Assembly (NCBI GenBank): GCA_947258585.1
Contig: CAMYIZ010000036.1
Coordinates: 1-64,000, forward strand
From: an uncultured Haliea sp.
Lineage (GTDB): Bacteria > Pseudomonadota > Gammaproteobacteria > Pseudomonadales > Halieaceae
Direction: 5' to 3'
DNA: 64,000 nt
Shown here: piece by piece, positions 18,163 through 26,241 of the stretch
Layout of the letters: every line of letters begins with the position of its first letter
Numbering within the stretch: the first letter of the stretch is position 1
Notes under the pieces: generated by a model
The model's input: the letters and a program-made list of their open reading frames with translations, nothing else
Told to the model about the DNA's origin: nothing
Databases searched by the model: none
Made by a program: the position numbers and the translations under genes

Positions 18163-20121
18163 ATGTTAAGCGAAATCCCCGCCACACTGCCGCACACCCC
18201 TCTACTGAGCGCCATTGACCAGGGCAGGCCCCTGCGCGAGCTCAGTGAGGAGGAGTTGCTGGAGCTTGGCGAGGAACTGCGGGCCTACCTGCTGTACACC
18301 GTGGGCCAGAGCGGCGGCCATTTCGGCGCCGGCCTCGGGGTGGTGGAATTGACTATCGCCCTGCACACGATCTACGACACCCCCCACGACCGCATCGTCT
18401 GGGACGTCGGCCACCAGACCTACCCGCACAAAATCCTGACCGGCCGCATGCAGCAGATGCACAGCATCCGCCAGGCCGGCGGCTTGTCGGGCTTCCCCAA
18501 GCGCAGCGAGAGCGACTACGACACCTTCGGCGTCGGCCACTCCTCCACCAGTATCTCCGCCGCCATGGGGATGGCGCTGGCGGCGCAGCAGCAGGGCATC
18601 AAGCGCAAAGTGGTGGCGGTGATCGGGGACGGGGCCATTACCGGCGGCATGGCCATCGAAGCCCTGGCCCACGCTGGCCACGTGCGCCCCAATATGCTGT
18701 GCATCCTCAATGACAACCAGATGTCCATCGGCCACAACACCGGTGGCCTGGCGACCTACTTCGCCAAGATCTGGGCCAGCAAGACCTACATCGCCATGCG
18801 CGAGGGTTCCAAGAAGATCCTCAAGCGCATCAAGCCGGCCTGGGAGCTCGCCAAACGCACGGAAGAGCACATGAAGGGCATGGTCGCACCGGGCACCCTG
18901 TTCGAGGAACTGGGCTGGCACTATATCGGCCCCCTCGATGGCCACGACCTGCCGCAGCTGCTGCAGACCCTGGAGAACATGAAGGATCTGGAGGGCCCCC
19001 AGTTCCTGCACATCCGCACCATGAAGGGCAAAGGGTTCGCGCCGGCCGAGCGAGATCCGGTCGGCTACCACGCCATCAACAAGATAGAGGCGGCGCCCAG
19101 GGGCCCCCAACCCGGCCTGCCCGCTCCCTTCCCCGGCCCGAAGAAGATCAAGTACCAGGACGTGTTTGGCCGCTGGCTCTGCGACACCGCGGCGATGGAC
19201 CAGCGCCTGGTCGGCCTCACCCCGGCCATGTGCGAAGGCTCCGGCATGGTGGAATTCTCCCGCCAGTACCCCGAGCGCTACTATGATGTCGCCATTGCCG
19301 AGCAGCACTGCGTAACCCTGGCCGCGGGCATGGCCTGCGACGGCCTGAAGCCAGTGGTGGCGATCTACTCCACCTTCCTGCAGCGCGGCTACGACCAGCT
19401 TATCCACGATGTGGCCCTGCAAAACCTGGACGTCACCTTCGCCATCGACCGCGCCGGCCTGGTGGGCCAGGACGGCCCCACCCACCACGGGGCCTTCGAC
19501 CTGAGCTACATGCGCTGCATCCCCAACATGGTGATTGGCGCGCCCTCGGACGAAAACGAATGCCGGCAGATGCTCTACACCGCCTATGACCACGCCGGCC
19601 CCGCGGCTATCCGCTACCCCCGCGGCAACGGTCCCGGCGCCGTGATTGCCCATGAGATGGCGGCCCTGGAGATCGGCAAGGCCGTCACCGTGCGCAAAGG
19701 CCGGAAAGTTGCCATCCTCGCCTTCGGCACCCTGCTGGCCGCAGCAAAGCGCGCCGGCGAAGTGTTGGACGCCACCGTGATCGACATGCGCTGGGTAAAA
19801 CCCCTGGACGAAGAGCTGATTCTGGCCCTGGCGGCAAGCTGCGATCTGCTGGTGACGCTGGAAGACAACGCGGTGGCCGGCGGCGCCGGCAGCGGTGTGC
19901 ACGAACTGCTGGCGCGACAGCATGTGGATACACCCTGCCTGCACCTCGGGCTGCCGGACAGTTTTGTCGAACACGCGAGCCAGGAGGAACAGATGGCAGA
20001 GCTGGGACTGGATGGCGAGGGGATTGTGAACAGCGTACGGCAGGCCCTGGCGCACAAGCAGCAGACCCCCGCCACCGTACTGACTGCCGTCGAAGCGCTA
20101 GAAGTCGGCCGCACTCGCTAG
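18163..20121 (+). CDS. dxs: 1-deoxy-D-xylulose-5-phosphate synthase
   Basis: Condenses pyruvate and glyceraldehyde-3-phosphate, the first step of the MEP isoprenoid pathway; it uses thiamine diphosphate. The 652-residue protein has the ThDP fold [20 protein letters not shown] followed by LNDNQMSI, the [15 protein letters not shown] segment, and the transketolase-like C-terminal half ([51 protein letters not shown]). It starts 49 bases after the SGNH-like gene. The usual neighbours ispA and xseB are not here. Confidence 0.96.
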   Translation: MLSEIPATLPHTPLLSAIDQGRPLRELSEEELLELGEELRAYLLYTVGQSGGHFGAGLGVVELTIALHTIYDTPHDRIVWDVGHQTYPHKILTGRMQQMHSIRQAGGLSGFPKRSESDYDTFGVGHSSTSISAAMGMALAAQQQGIKRKVVAVIGDGAITGGMAIEALAHAGHVRPNMLCILNDNQMSIGHNTGGLATYFAKIWASKTYIAMREGSKKILKRIKPAWELAKRTEEHMKGMVAPGTLFEELGWHYIGPLDGHDLPQLLQTLENMKDLEGPQFLHIRTMKGKGFAPAERDPVGYHAINKIEAAPRGPQPGLPAPFPGPKKIKYQDVFGRWLCDTAAMDQRLVGLTPAMCEGSGMVEFSRQYPERYYDVAIAEQHCVTLAAGMACDGLKPVVAIYSTFLQRGYDQLIHDVALQNLDVTFAIDRAGLVGQDGPTHHGAFDLSYMRCIPNMVIGAPSDENECRQMLYTAYDHAGPAAIRYPRGNGPGAVIAHEMAALEIGKAVTVRKGRKVAILAFGTLLAAAKRAGEVLDATVIDMRWVKPLDEELILALAASCDLLVTLEDNAVAGGAGSGVHELLARQHVDTPCLHLGLPDSFVEHASQEEQMAELGLDGEGIVNSVRQALAHKQQTPATVLTAVEALEVGRTR

Positions 20122-20142
20122 CCCCCCGCAGGGAGTGTTGCA

Positions 20143-20856
20143 TTGAAAACGATAGACCCGGAGCAGCAAAACAAGATCAAGGTGTTTTACGACACCGTCT
20201 ACCACCGGCCCGACAGCGCACCGCAACACCCCTCCCGCCATGTCAGGCGACTCGCCCGGCAGCTGCAAACCTCTCCCGCCCAGCGTGTTCTCGATGTGGC
20301 CTGCGGCACCGGCGGATTCCTGGCCGCCTGTACCGCCCACGGCAACCATGTCGCGGGGGTCGACATTTCCGACACGGCGATTGATGTCTGCAAGGCGCGT
20401 TTACCCGACGGGGAGTTCCACGCCTGCCCCGCTGAACAGCTGCCGTTTGCGGACCAGCAGTTCGACGTGGTTACCTGCCTGGGCTCCCTGGAACACTTCC
20501 TCGACCCCGTGGCCGCCCTGCGGGAAATGGTCCGGGTGGCGAAACCGCGGGCCCAGTTCGTGATTCTGGTGCCCAACAAGGATTTCCTGACCAGGAAGCT
20601 GGGCCTGTACGGCGGCACCTACCAGGTCGACGCCATGGAGGTGGTGCGTTCACTGGAAGAATGGGACGCGCTGTTCAGGGAAGCCGGCCTCACCGTGCGC
20701 AAACGCTGGAAGGACACACATGTCCTGTCCCGGAGCTGGATCATGACCAGCGGCCTGCTCGCCGCGCCGCTGCGAGCCGCACAGGCACTGGCGTTGCTGG
20801 CCTGGCCCCTGCGCTGGCAGTACCAGGTGTATCACCTCGCAGAAGTCAGCCATTGA
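20143..20856 (+). CDS. Class I SAM-dependent methyltransferase
   Basis: A 237-residue Rossmann-fold methyltransferase: motif I VLDVACGTGGFL, motif II VAGVDIS, post-motif FDVVTCLGSLEHFLDPVAALREMVRV. The substrate is unknown. I use the TTG at 20143 because GGGAG (20131-20135) is seven bases upstream and no ATG or GTG is available in frame. It is followed after 9 bases by a glycosyltransferase, so the pair probably modifies a surface glycan or glycolipid. Confidence 0.75.
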   Translation: MKTIDPEQQNKIKVFYDTVYHRPDSAPQHPSRHVRRLARQLQTSPAQRVLDVACGTGGFLAACTAHGNHVAGVDISDTAIDVCKARLPDGEFHACPAEQLPFADQQFDVVTCLGSLEHFLDPVAALREMVRVAKPRAQFVILVPNKDFLTRKLGLYGGTYQVDAMEVVRSLEEWDALFREAGLTVRKRWKDTHVLSRSWIMTSGLLAAPLRAAQALALLAWPLRWQYQVYHLAEVSH

Positions 20857-20865
20857 GATTCAGGC

Positions 20866-22038
20866 ATGCCTCCTGAGGAAACAGAACAGGCTACGGGTCA
20901 CGACTCCCGGCTGAACGTGCTGGTAATCACCCGCAACCTGCCGCCGCTGGTGGGGGGCATGGAGCGGCTGCTGTATAACCTCGTACTGGGAGTGGCGGAG
21001 TATGCGGACGTCACCGTGATCGGGCCCTCTGGCTGCCGCGCTCACCTTCCCGGCGCCGTGGCAACACACGAGTGCAGCGACAAGCTGGCCGGGTTTCTGG
21101 TCGGCTCGACACTGGCGGCTCTGCGCATAGTCCGCCAAGGGCGCTTTGATGTGGTGATCGGCGGCAGTGGCCTGATGGCGCCTCTGCTACTGCTGCTCAA
21201 GCTCCTGTATGGCTGCCGCACCTTGATACTGGTCCACGGGCTGGACATTATCGTGGACCACTGGCTCTACCAGAGCCTGTTCATCCCCGCCCTGCGCAAA
21301 GCCGACCAGGTGGTCGCCAACAGCCGCAACACCCGGCGCCTGGCCATCGAGAAAGGCGTGTCTGCTGACCGGATTACCATCATCCACCCGGGCACCCACA
21401 TACCGGAACTTCCAGACGAAGAGCGGCAGCGAGAGTTCTTGCAGCGCTACCGGATTCCCTACCGCCGCTACATGCTGTTTGCGGGCCGAATTACCCGCCG
21501 CAAGGGCCTGTCCCCCTTTATCCGCAACAGCCTGCCCGCTATCCTGCAGGCCTGCCCGGATGCCGGGCTCGTGGTGGTGGGTGACAACGCGGATGACAGC
21601 CTGAACAAGCAGGGCGAAAAGGCGGAGGTGCTGGCTGCCATCGAGGAGGCTAGCCTGGGCGACAAGGTAATGTTCCTGGGCCAGGTGAGTGACCGGGACC
21701 TGGAAACCGCCTACGCCTGCGCGGCGGTGCATGTGTTTCCGTTGATTGAAGTGCCGGGGGACGTGGAGGGCTTCGGGATGGTGGCGATTGAGGCGGCGGC
21801 GATGGGGACGGTGACGGTGGCGTTTGATGTGGGGGGGGTGGCTGATGCACTAAAACTTGTGGGCGGCACCCTGGCCCCATCGGGGGATTACATCGAATTT
21901 ACAAGCCTCCTCACCCAAACCATCGCGGACGAGCAAACGGGCCGCAGCGTCTCCGCGGATATTAACAACTCGATGACCTGGGATCGATACACAAGTAATT
22001 TCAAGGCCGCGGTACTGAAAGTGGCCAAGCGGAGCTAG
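20866..22038 (+). CDS. Family 4 glycosyltransferase
   Basis: A 390-residue GT-B protein. The N-terminal domain starts NVLVITRNLPPLVGGMERLLYNL (the PPxxGGMER acceptor motif). The C-terminal domain has AGRITRRKGLSPFIRNSLP and GDVEGFGMVAIEAAAMG, the usual donor-binding EGFG loop. It probably adds a sugar to a lipid-linked or surface glycan. GC content drops in the last 150 bases, and the gene contains an 8-G run (21831-21838), which makes frameshift variation possible. The frame is intact as given. Confidence 0.85.
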   Translation: MPPEETEQATGHDSRLNVLVITRNLPPLVGGMERLLYNLVLGVAEYADVTVIGPSGCRAHLPGAVATHECSDKLAGFLVGSTLAALRIVRQGRFDVVIGGSGLMAPLLLLLKLLYGCRTLILVHGLDIIVDHWLYQSLFIPALRKADQVVANSRNTRRLAIEKGVSADRITIIHPGTHIPELPDEERQREFLQRYRIPYRRYMLFAGRITRRKGLSPFIRNSLPAILQACPDAGLVVVGDNADDSLNKQGEKAEVLAAIEEASLGDKVMFLGQVSDRDLETAYACAAVHVFPLIEVPGDVEGFGMVAIEAAAMGTVTVAFDVGGVADALKLVGGTLAPSGDYIEFTSLLTQTIADEQTGRSVSADINNSMTWDRYTSNFKAAVLKVAKRS

Positions 22039-22071
22039 CAAAGAGCCCGGCATACCACAGCTAGCGAATGG

Positions 22072-22806
22072 CTACTTGCGAGCCACAAACACCATTTGAT
22101 GGCAGTGTATAGGGTCAAGACGCTCTAGCAGTGGCTGCATAAAGTTCGGGAACGGGTAAAGGCCGAAGCCATAACCTTTTACGTCCTCAAACCCGATCAA
22201 TTTCAAGTACTCCTTCAATACCCTATAGCTGAAAACGACCAGATGCCGGTGCTCCGGGTTGTCGCTCTCCGCATCCGGGGACCTTGAATCATCCCGAACC
22301 CTGAAGACTTCTTCCTTGAGCAGCAACGCATTGGAGTCCGGATGAGGCCCGCTTGAGGGCATTTTGCCCGCCAGAATCAATGCCGCGGTGAATAGCGTGC
22401 TTATATTGGGGGTGAGAACCACAAAGGTCCCGCCGGGCTGCAACACGCGGTAGGACTCACGCATGAACCTGCAGCCGTAGAGTAAGTGCTCCAGCACCGA
22501 AAGAGCGTAGACACACCGGAATTTCCCATCGTCGAAAGGAAGTGCTTGATTGAGGTCACCCTGAACGACGTTTAGCCCTGCGGCCTGCGCCGACTCCACA
22601 TGATGGGGGCTCCATTCAATGCCGTGGTAGTCCAGATCGTGACTGGAAACTGCGTCGCGTAAAAACTGGTACATAGAGCCCGAACCAGCACCGCAATCGA
22701 GCACTGCCCCACCATCACTTAGCGCTGCACAAATATCGTGCTTTGCTCTAGAATACGCAGTCGACATCGTCCTAGAGTAAAGATTTTTAAAGTAGAGCTT
22801 CATCAT
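22072..22806 (-). CDS. Class I SAM-dependent methyltransferase (low-GC region)
   Basis: A 244-residue methyltransferase on the opposite strand to its neighbours. Motif I is VLDCGAGSGSMYQFL, followed by YHGIEWSPHHVESA, FRCVYALSVLEHLLYG and RVLQPGGTFVVLTPN. The C-terminus resembles methyltransferases found in O-antigen and exopolysaccharide clusters. It is divergent from the next glycosyltransferase, with only 41 bases between starts. Lower GC than the surrounding chromosome suggests acquisition. The substrate is unknown. Confidence 0.75.
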   Translation of the reverse strand: MMKLYFKNLYSRTMSTAYSRAKHDICAALSDGGAVLDCGAGSGSMYQFLRDAVSSHDLDYHGIEWSPHHVESAQAAGLNVVQGDLNQALPFDDGKFRCVYALSVLEHLLYGCRFMRESYRVLQPGGTFVVLTPNISTLFTAALILAGKMPSSGPHPDSNALLLKEEVFRVRDDSRSPDAESDNPEHRHLVVFSYRVLKEYLKLIGFEDVKGYGFGLYPFPNFMQPLLERLDPIHCHQMVFVARK

Positions 22807-22847
22807 TGAGACCGACTCTCAAAGGGACAATATACCCGCCCATTAAT

Positions 22848-23948
22848 ATGCGCATTCTATCAATTAACAAACGCCTGTATACCAACAAAGACGCTCTTGA
22901 AGACAAGTATGGCCGTTTGTATGAAATTCCGTTGGAACTCTCAAAATTGGGAATTGACGTGGAGTGCATAACTATAAGCTATCGCAGAAAGGCAGATGGC
23001 TTGTACGCTACCGAGAATAGAGATAACCCAAGATGGTATTCGGCAAATCTGACGCCACGATCGCTATTTAAGTTGTTCAGACATGTCCTAATACTGGCCG
23101 AGAAAAAGCCAGATGCAATCTGGGCAGGCTCAGACGTACTTCATATCGCGGCGGGACTATATTTAAGCAAACGATTCCGAATTCCACTTTTTGTAGATTT
23201 CTATGATAACTACCGGAGCTTTCGGCTAACCGGAATACCAGGAGCAAACTTTCTCCTAAAGCAAGCTTGTCGGCACGCCACAGGAATCACCGTAGCGTCA
23301 AAAGCTCTTCAGCAGCTTGTTAAAGAGCATTATTGGGGAGCGGGAAAGACCTCCTTGATTCCAAATGGAGTACCCAGATCACTTTTCCGAAAACATGAAA
23401 AAATGGACTCTCGAAAAGCCCTGAAACTCCCAGAAGATGCAACACTCATAGGAACCGCTGGATCACTAGACGAAACCAGAGGAATAGATACATTATTCCA
23501 GGCTTTTCTGTCACTGGCGGCAGAGCACGCTAATCTCTACCTCGTAGTAGCGGGACCTAGAATGCCCAGCCGCCCTCTGCCTCGCCATCCGCGAATAGTT
23601 GACTTGGGATTGATAGATTTTATAGATGTGCCAATACTTTACTCTGCTTTAGATGTAGGCGTGGTTTGCAACAAAGGTGATGACTTCGGGAATTACTGCG
23701 CGCCAATGAAAGTTGAGGAAATGATTGCTTGCGAATTGACTACCGTCGCGGCAAGAACAAGAAGCGCTGAGCTAGATTTGAAAGCTAGAGGAGTTTTGCT
23801 CTATGAACCTGAAAATAGAGATAGTCTTATTAGTCGAATTAACCCACTAATAGATACTCGCAACAAGCACCAACGCTTTAGCGCTCGATATTGGGATGCA
23901 ATTGCGGCCGAACTCCGCATGGAGTTTGAAAATGCCATCTCCTATTAA
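22848..23948 (+). CDS. Glycosyltransferase, GT4-like (low-GC region)
   Basis: A 366-residue GT-B-type protein starting MRILSINKRLYTN. The N-domain carries RIPLFVDFYDNYRSFRL and the C-domain LIGTAGSLDETRGIDTLFQAF, LVVAGPRMPS and the acceptor-side APMKVEEMIACELTTVAA motif. A TTG at 22806 would add 14 residues with no similarity, so I use the ATG at 22848, although no good ribosome-binding site precedes it. The gene is clearly AT-richer than the core genes. It ends 38 bases before the left inverted repeat of the IS1111-type element. Confidence 0.75.
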   Translation: MRILSINKRLYTNKDALEDKYGRLYEIPLELSKLGIDVECITISYRRKADGLYATENRDNPRWYSANLTPRSLFKLFRHVLILAEKKPDAIWAGSDVLHIAAGLYLSKRFRIPLFVDFYDNYRSFRLTGIPGANFLLKQACRHATGITVASKALQQLVKEHYWGAGKTSLIPNGVPRSLFRKHEKMDSRKALKLPEDATLIGTAGSLDETRGIDTLFQAFLSLAAEHANLYLVVAGPRMPSRPLPRHPRIVDLGLIDFIDVPILYSALDVGVVCNKGDDFGNYCAPMKVEEMIACELTTVAARTRSAELDLKARGVLLYEPENRDSLISRINPLIDTRNKHQRFSARYWDAIAAELRMEFENAISY

Positions 23949-23985
23949 CTTCCGTCACGTTCACGAACCAAGCGTAAGCAATGGG

Positions 23986-23999
23986 ATGGACTCCTCCTC
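23986..23999. repeat. Left subterminal inverted repeat of the IS1111-type element
   Basis: ATGGACTCCTCCTC, the exact reverse complement of 25376-25389. A small hairpin built on GGCG/CGCC follows at about 24011-24024, ahead of the transposase start. Confidence 0.9.
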
Positions 24000-24074
24000 A
24001 CCCTACCAATTCGGCGTCTTTGCGCCAGAATGGTAGGTGGTAACCAACCATTCAGAGGATGAGGAGAAGCCCGT

Positions 24075-25109
24075 ATGAAGATTACAAGAGTCGGTGTGGA
24101 TATCGCAAAATCTGTTTTTCACGTGCATGGCGTGGATCGTCATGACCAACTGCATTGGCAGGCCAACCTAAAACGAGGTCGGTGGCTCGATGCGTTGAGC
24201 AAACAAGTGGCACCAGGGGCAGAGATTGGTATGGAAGCTTGCGCATCCTCCCACCACTGGGCTCGTGAGTTACAGCGTCGGGGATGTACCGTCAAACTTA
24301 TCGCTGCTCAGTTCGTCAAGCCGTACGTCAAGAGCAATAAGAATGACCGTGTCGATGCGGAAGCTATCTGCGAGGCTATGGGGCGGCCTGGTATGCGGTT
24401 TGTTGCTGTCAAATCGGTCGGTCAACAGGACATCCAGGCTGCGCACAGAATACGAGAAGGACTCGTTGGACAGCGAACCGCCAAAGCGAACCAAATCCGC
24501 GGCCTAACTGGCGAGTACGGTCTGATTGCTCCAGTCGGTATTAACAAGCTCCGGCAAACATTGCCCCAGTGGCTGGAAGATGCAACGAATGGTTTGAGTG
24601 ACGAGTTCCGTGGATTACTTGCCGAGCTTGCACAAGATCTCCGCTACCTTGATGACCGTGTATCCGATCTTGATGAGCGGATAACCCGCATGGCGAAAAC
24701 TGATCCACTTGCGAAGCGTTTGCTGGAACTCCGCGGAGTCGGCCCCTTGACCGCTAGTGCACTTGCTGGCGCGCTTGGAGACGGCAAGGGGTTTAAAAGA
24801 GGACGGGATTTTGCAGCGTCACTCGGCCTTACTCCACGCCAACACAGCACTGGTGGTAAAGACCGACTGCTGGGCATTAGTAAAAGAGGTGACAGCTACC
24901 TGAGGAAGTTATTGGTCCACGGAGCTCGAGCTGTCATTCGGCATGCCAAAGATAGGGATGATGGGCTGAGCCAATGGCTAAATGAGTTGAAAGTGCGTAA
25001 GCACGTAAACGTTGTCACTGTCGCCCTGGCAAACAAGACTGCGCGGATCGCCTGGGCCTTGGCTCATAATGGCACCTGTTACGACCCAGTATTGACCTCA
25101 AACGGATGA
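24075..25109 (+). CDS. IS110/IS1111-family transposase (DEDD, RuvC-like)
   Basis: A 344-residue transposase. The N-terminal RuvC-like domain starts TRVGVDIAKSVFHVHGVD (first Asp of DEDD), continues GMEACASSHHWARELQ (Glu) and NDRVDAEAICEAM (paired Asp). The C-terminal transposase_20 domain has LLELRGVGPLTASALAGALGD (helix-hairpin-helix) and FAASLGLTPRQHSTGGKDRLLGISKRGDSYLRKLLV with the conserved serine. No frame break is seen, so it may be active. GAGGAG lies upstream of the ATG. Confidence 0.95.
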   Translation: MKITRVGVDIAKSVFHVHGVDRHDQLHWQANLKRGRWLDALSKQVAPGAEIGMEACASSHHWARELQRRGCTVKLIAAQFVKPYVKSNKNDRVDAEAICEAMGRPGMRFVAVKSVGQQDIQAAHRIREGLVGQRTAKANQIRGLTGEYGLIAPVGINKLRQTLPQWLEDATNGLSDEFRGLLAELAQDLRYLDDRVSDLDERITRMAKTDPLAKRLLELRGVGPLTASALAGALGDGKGFKRGRDFAASLGLTPRQHSTGGKDRLLGISKRGDSYLRKLLVHGARAVIRHAKDRDDGLSQWLNELKVRKHVNVVTVALANKTARIAWALAHNGTCYDPVLTSNG

Positions 25110-25375
25110 GCCAGCTAGCAGCAGTTCCTTTTTCAGTCTGAAAAGAAGGAGTCATACCTCAGCGATTGCAAAGCAAAATGTTTGATGGCGAACAGGTCAA
25201 ACCGACGATGGGATACCCCTACCGGACGGAGAGCATAAAAGCTCGTGTAAGCGTTTGGGAACCATCGTGCGAATAGCCCATCAGGGTCCGATGCCTACTA
25301 TGACGGCATCTGTGAAGAGACCGAATACACGTAGGCAATTGCACCCTATCGTGATCGAACAAAATGCTTGCAAAC
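25110..25375 (+). ncRNA. Candidate guide (bridge/seek) RNA region of the IS1111-type element
   Basis: The 266 bases between the transposase stop and the right inverted repeat contain no gene. In IS1111-group elements the corresponding downstream region produces a structured guide RNA that selects the target site. A short stem near the start (CTTTTTCAG/CTGAAAAG around 25131-25145) fits a structured transcript. The RNA ends and loops cannot be set by eye. Confidence 0.4.
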
Positions 25376-25389
25376 GAGGAGGAGTCCAT
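25376..25389. repeat. Right subterminal inverted repeat of the IS1111-type element
   Basis: GAGGAGGAGTCCAT, an exact inverted copy of 23986-23999. Confidence 0.9.
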
Positions 25390-25512
25390 ACACGTCTGGC
25401 TATCACACTTTGGTAGGCAGCCGCTTACGAATAGTCGAGAACTCGGACGGCCTCCGCCACACTCTTACCAACAAACTAGGTATTCTCTGATTGATTTCGA
25501 TGTTTATTTATA

Positions 25513-25822
25513 ATGCGTCCAGTTCAGAGACCGAGTTGAACCTCAAATGGCAAGACTCTTATTACGATCTTGGGTGTGAGAAATACCCGAGGAAGACACG
25601 GGAAGAGCAGTTTCTGGAAGAAATAGCCGCAAGCATAAGTTGACTGATGAGGAGCCTGCCGGGAACAGGAACAAATCGCGGGTGCGGGCCAAAGTGCACA
25701 CCAATAAGTCATCATCAAGTGTCACTTTGGATTCTCGAAGGTGGGATATCGCGGACTGGAGAAAAAATTCTCAGAGTCTCTTCGTCGTCTGTGGGCTGAG
25801 TAATCTTGTGATCGGAAAATAA
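25513..25822 (+). pseudogene. Internally deleted and frameshifted IS5-family transposase remnant
   Basis: The 5' part encodes, in one frame, QDSYYDLGCEKYPRKTREEQ followed by FLEEIAAS, like the start of IS5-type transposases. It then jumps directly to LTDEEPAGNRNKSRVRAKV, IIKCHFGFSKVGYRGLEK and NSQSLFVVCGLSNLVIGK, which are C-terminal motifs of that family. These pieces lie in different frames and about 200 residues of the catalytic core are missing, so it is dead. The stop is at 25820-25822. Confidence 0.75.
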
Positions 25823-26241
25823 ACGCCGCTGAGACGTGGTCGACCAGCTATGCTGGTAAGTTGAGCCTGGAAAGTAGAAACCAGAAAGGAAACTTCACGC
25901 AGTCCACTGCAATTCGCTCCATCACTGACTTTTTGAGCCGGAGTCGTGGTGGAATTCAAAATTGAGAAGTGGTAATCATGAGTCCCGTATAGTTCTATCG
26001 TTTAGTCAGATGATCCCTGGATGTGTTTTTCGATGCCCTTCAGGTGATTTGAATGTGATTACATGAACTTCAAAAGGTTAACACGATACATGTCGCACCC
26101 ACCTGCGCCCGATACTGTTTTGGTGCCATGGCATCCCAAGGATTCTGGCGTGTTAGGTAAAAATATGCAGCCCTTCTTTGCATTTTTGTTCAAGAATACT
26201 CATTGGCACGATCTCAATGGCAGGGAAATGGGGGTGTAGGG
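25823..26241. other. AT-rich gap without a recognisable gene
   Basis: I see no intact gene in these 419 bases. The first part may be the outer end of the IS5 remnant. The second part is the upstream region of the flavin oxidoreductase. No confident promoter could be assigned. Confidence 0.5.

Larger units (their letters stand above)
23980..25391 (+). mobile_element. Complete IS110-family element, IS1111 group
   Basis: About 1.4 kb: a single transposase gene (24075-25109) flanked by 14-bp subterminal inverted repeats ATGGACTCCTCCTC (23986-23999) and GAGGAGGAGTCCAT (25376-25389). Subterminal repeats, the long downstream non-coding region and the DEDD-type transposase define the IS1111 group. 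Such elements make no target duplication, so the boundaries were set a few bases outside the repeats by analogy and are approximate. It sits between the glycosyltransferase and an IS5 remnant. Confidence 0.85.

Noticed and set aside
18202-20055. Open antisense frame of 617 codons opposite dxs
   Set aside because: Antisense to dxs, low-complexity Gln/His/Gly content, no start signal.
22787-22969. Possible small minus-strand gene overlapping the divergent glycosyltransferase start
   Set aside because: Overlaps a real coding start in another frame; no motif.
26204-26220. Sigma-54-like TTGGCACG before the flavin oxidoreductase
   Set aside because: The -24 half matches but the -12 GC is absent at the right spacing.
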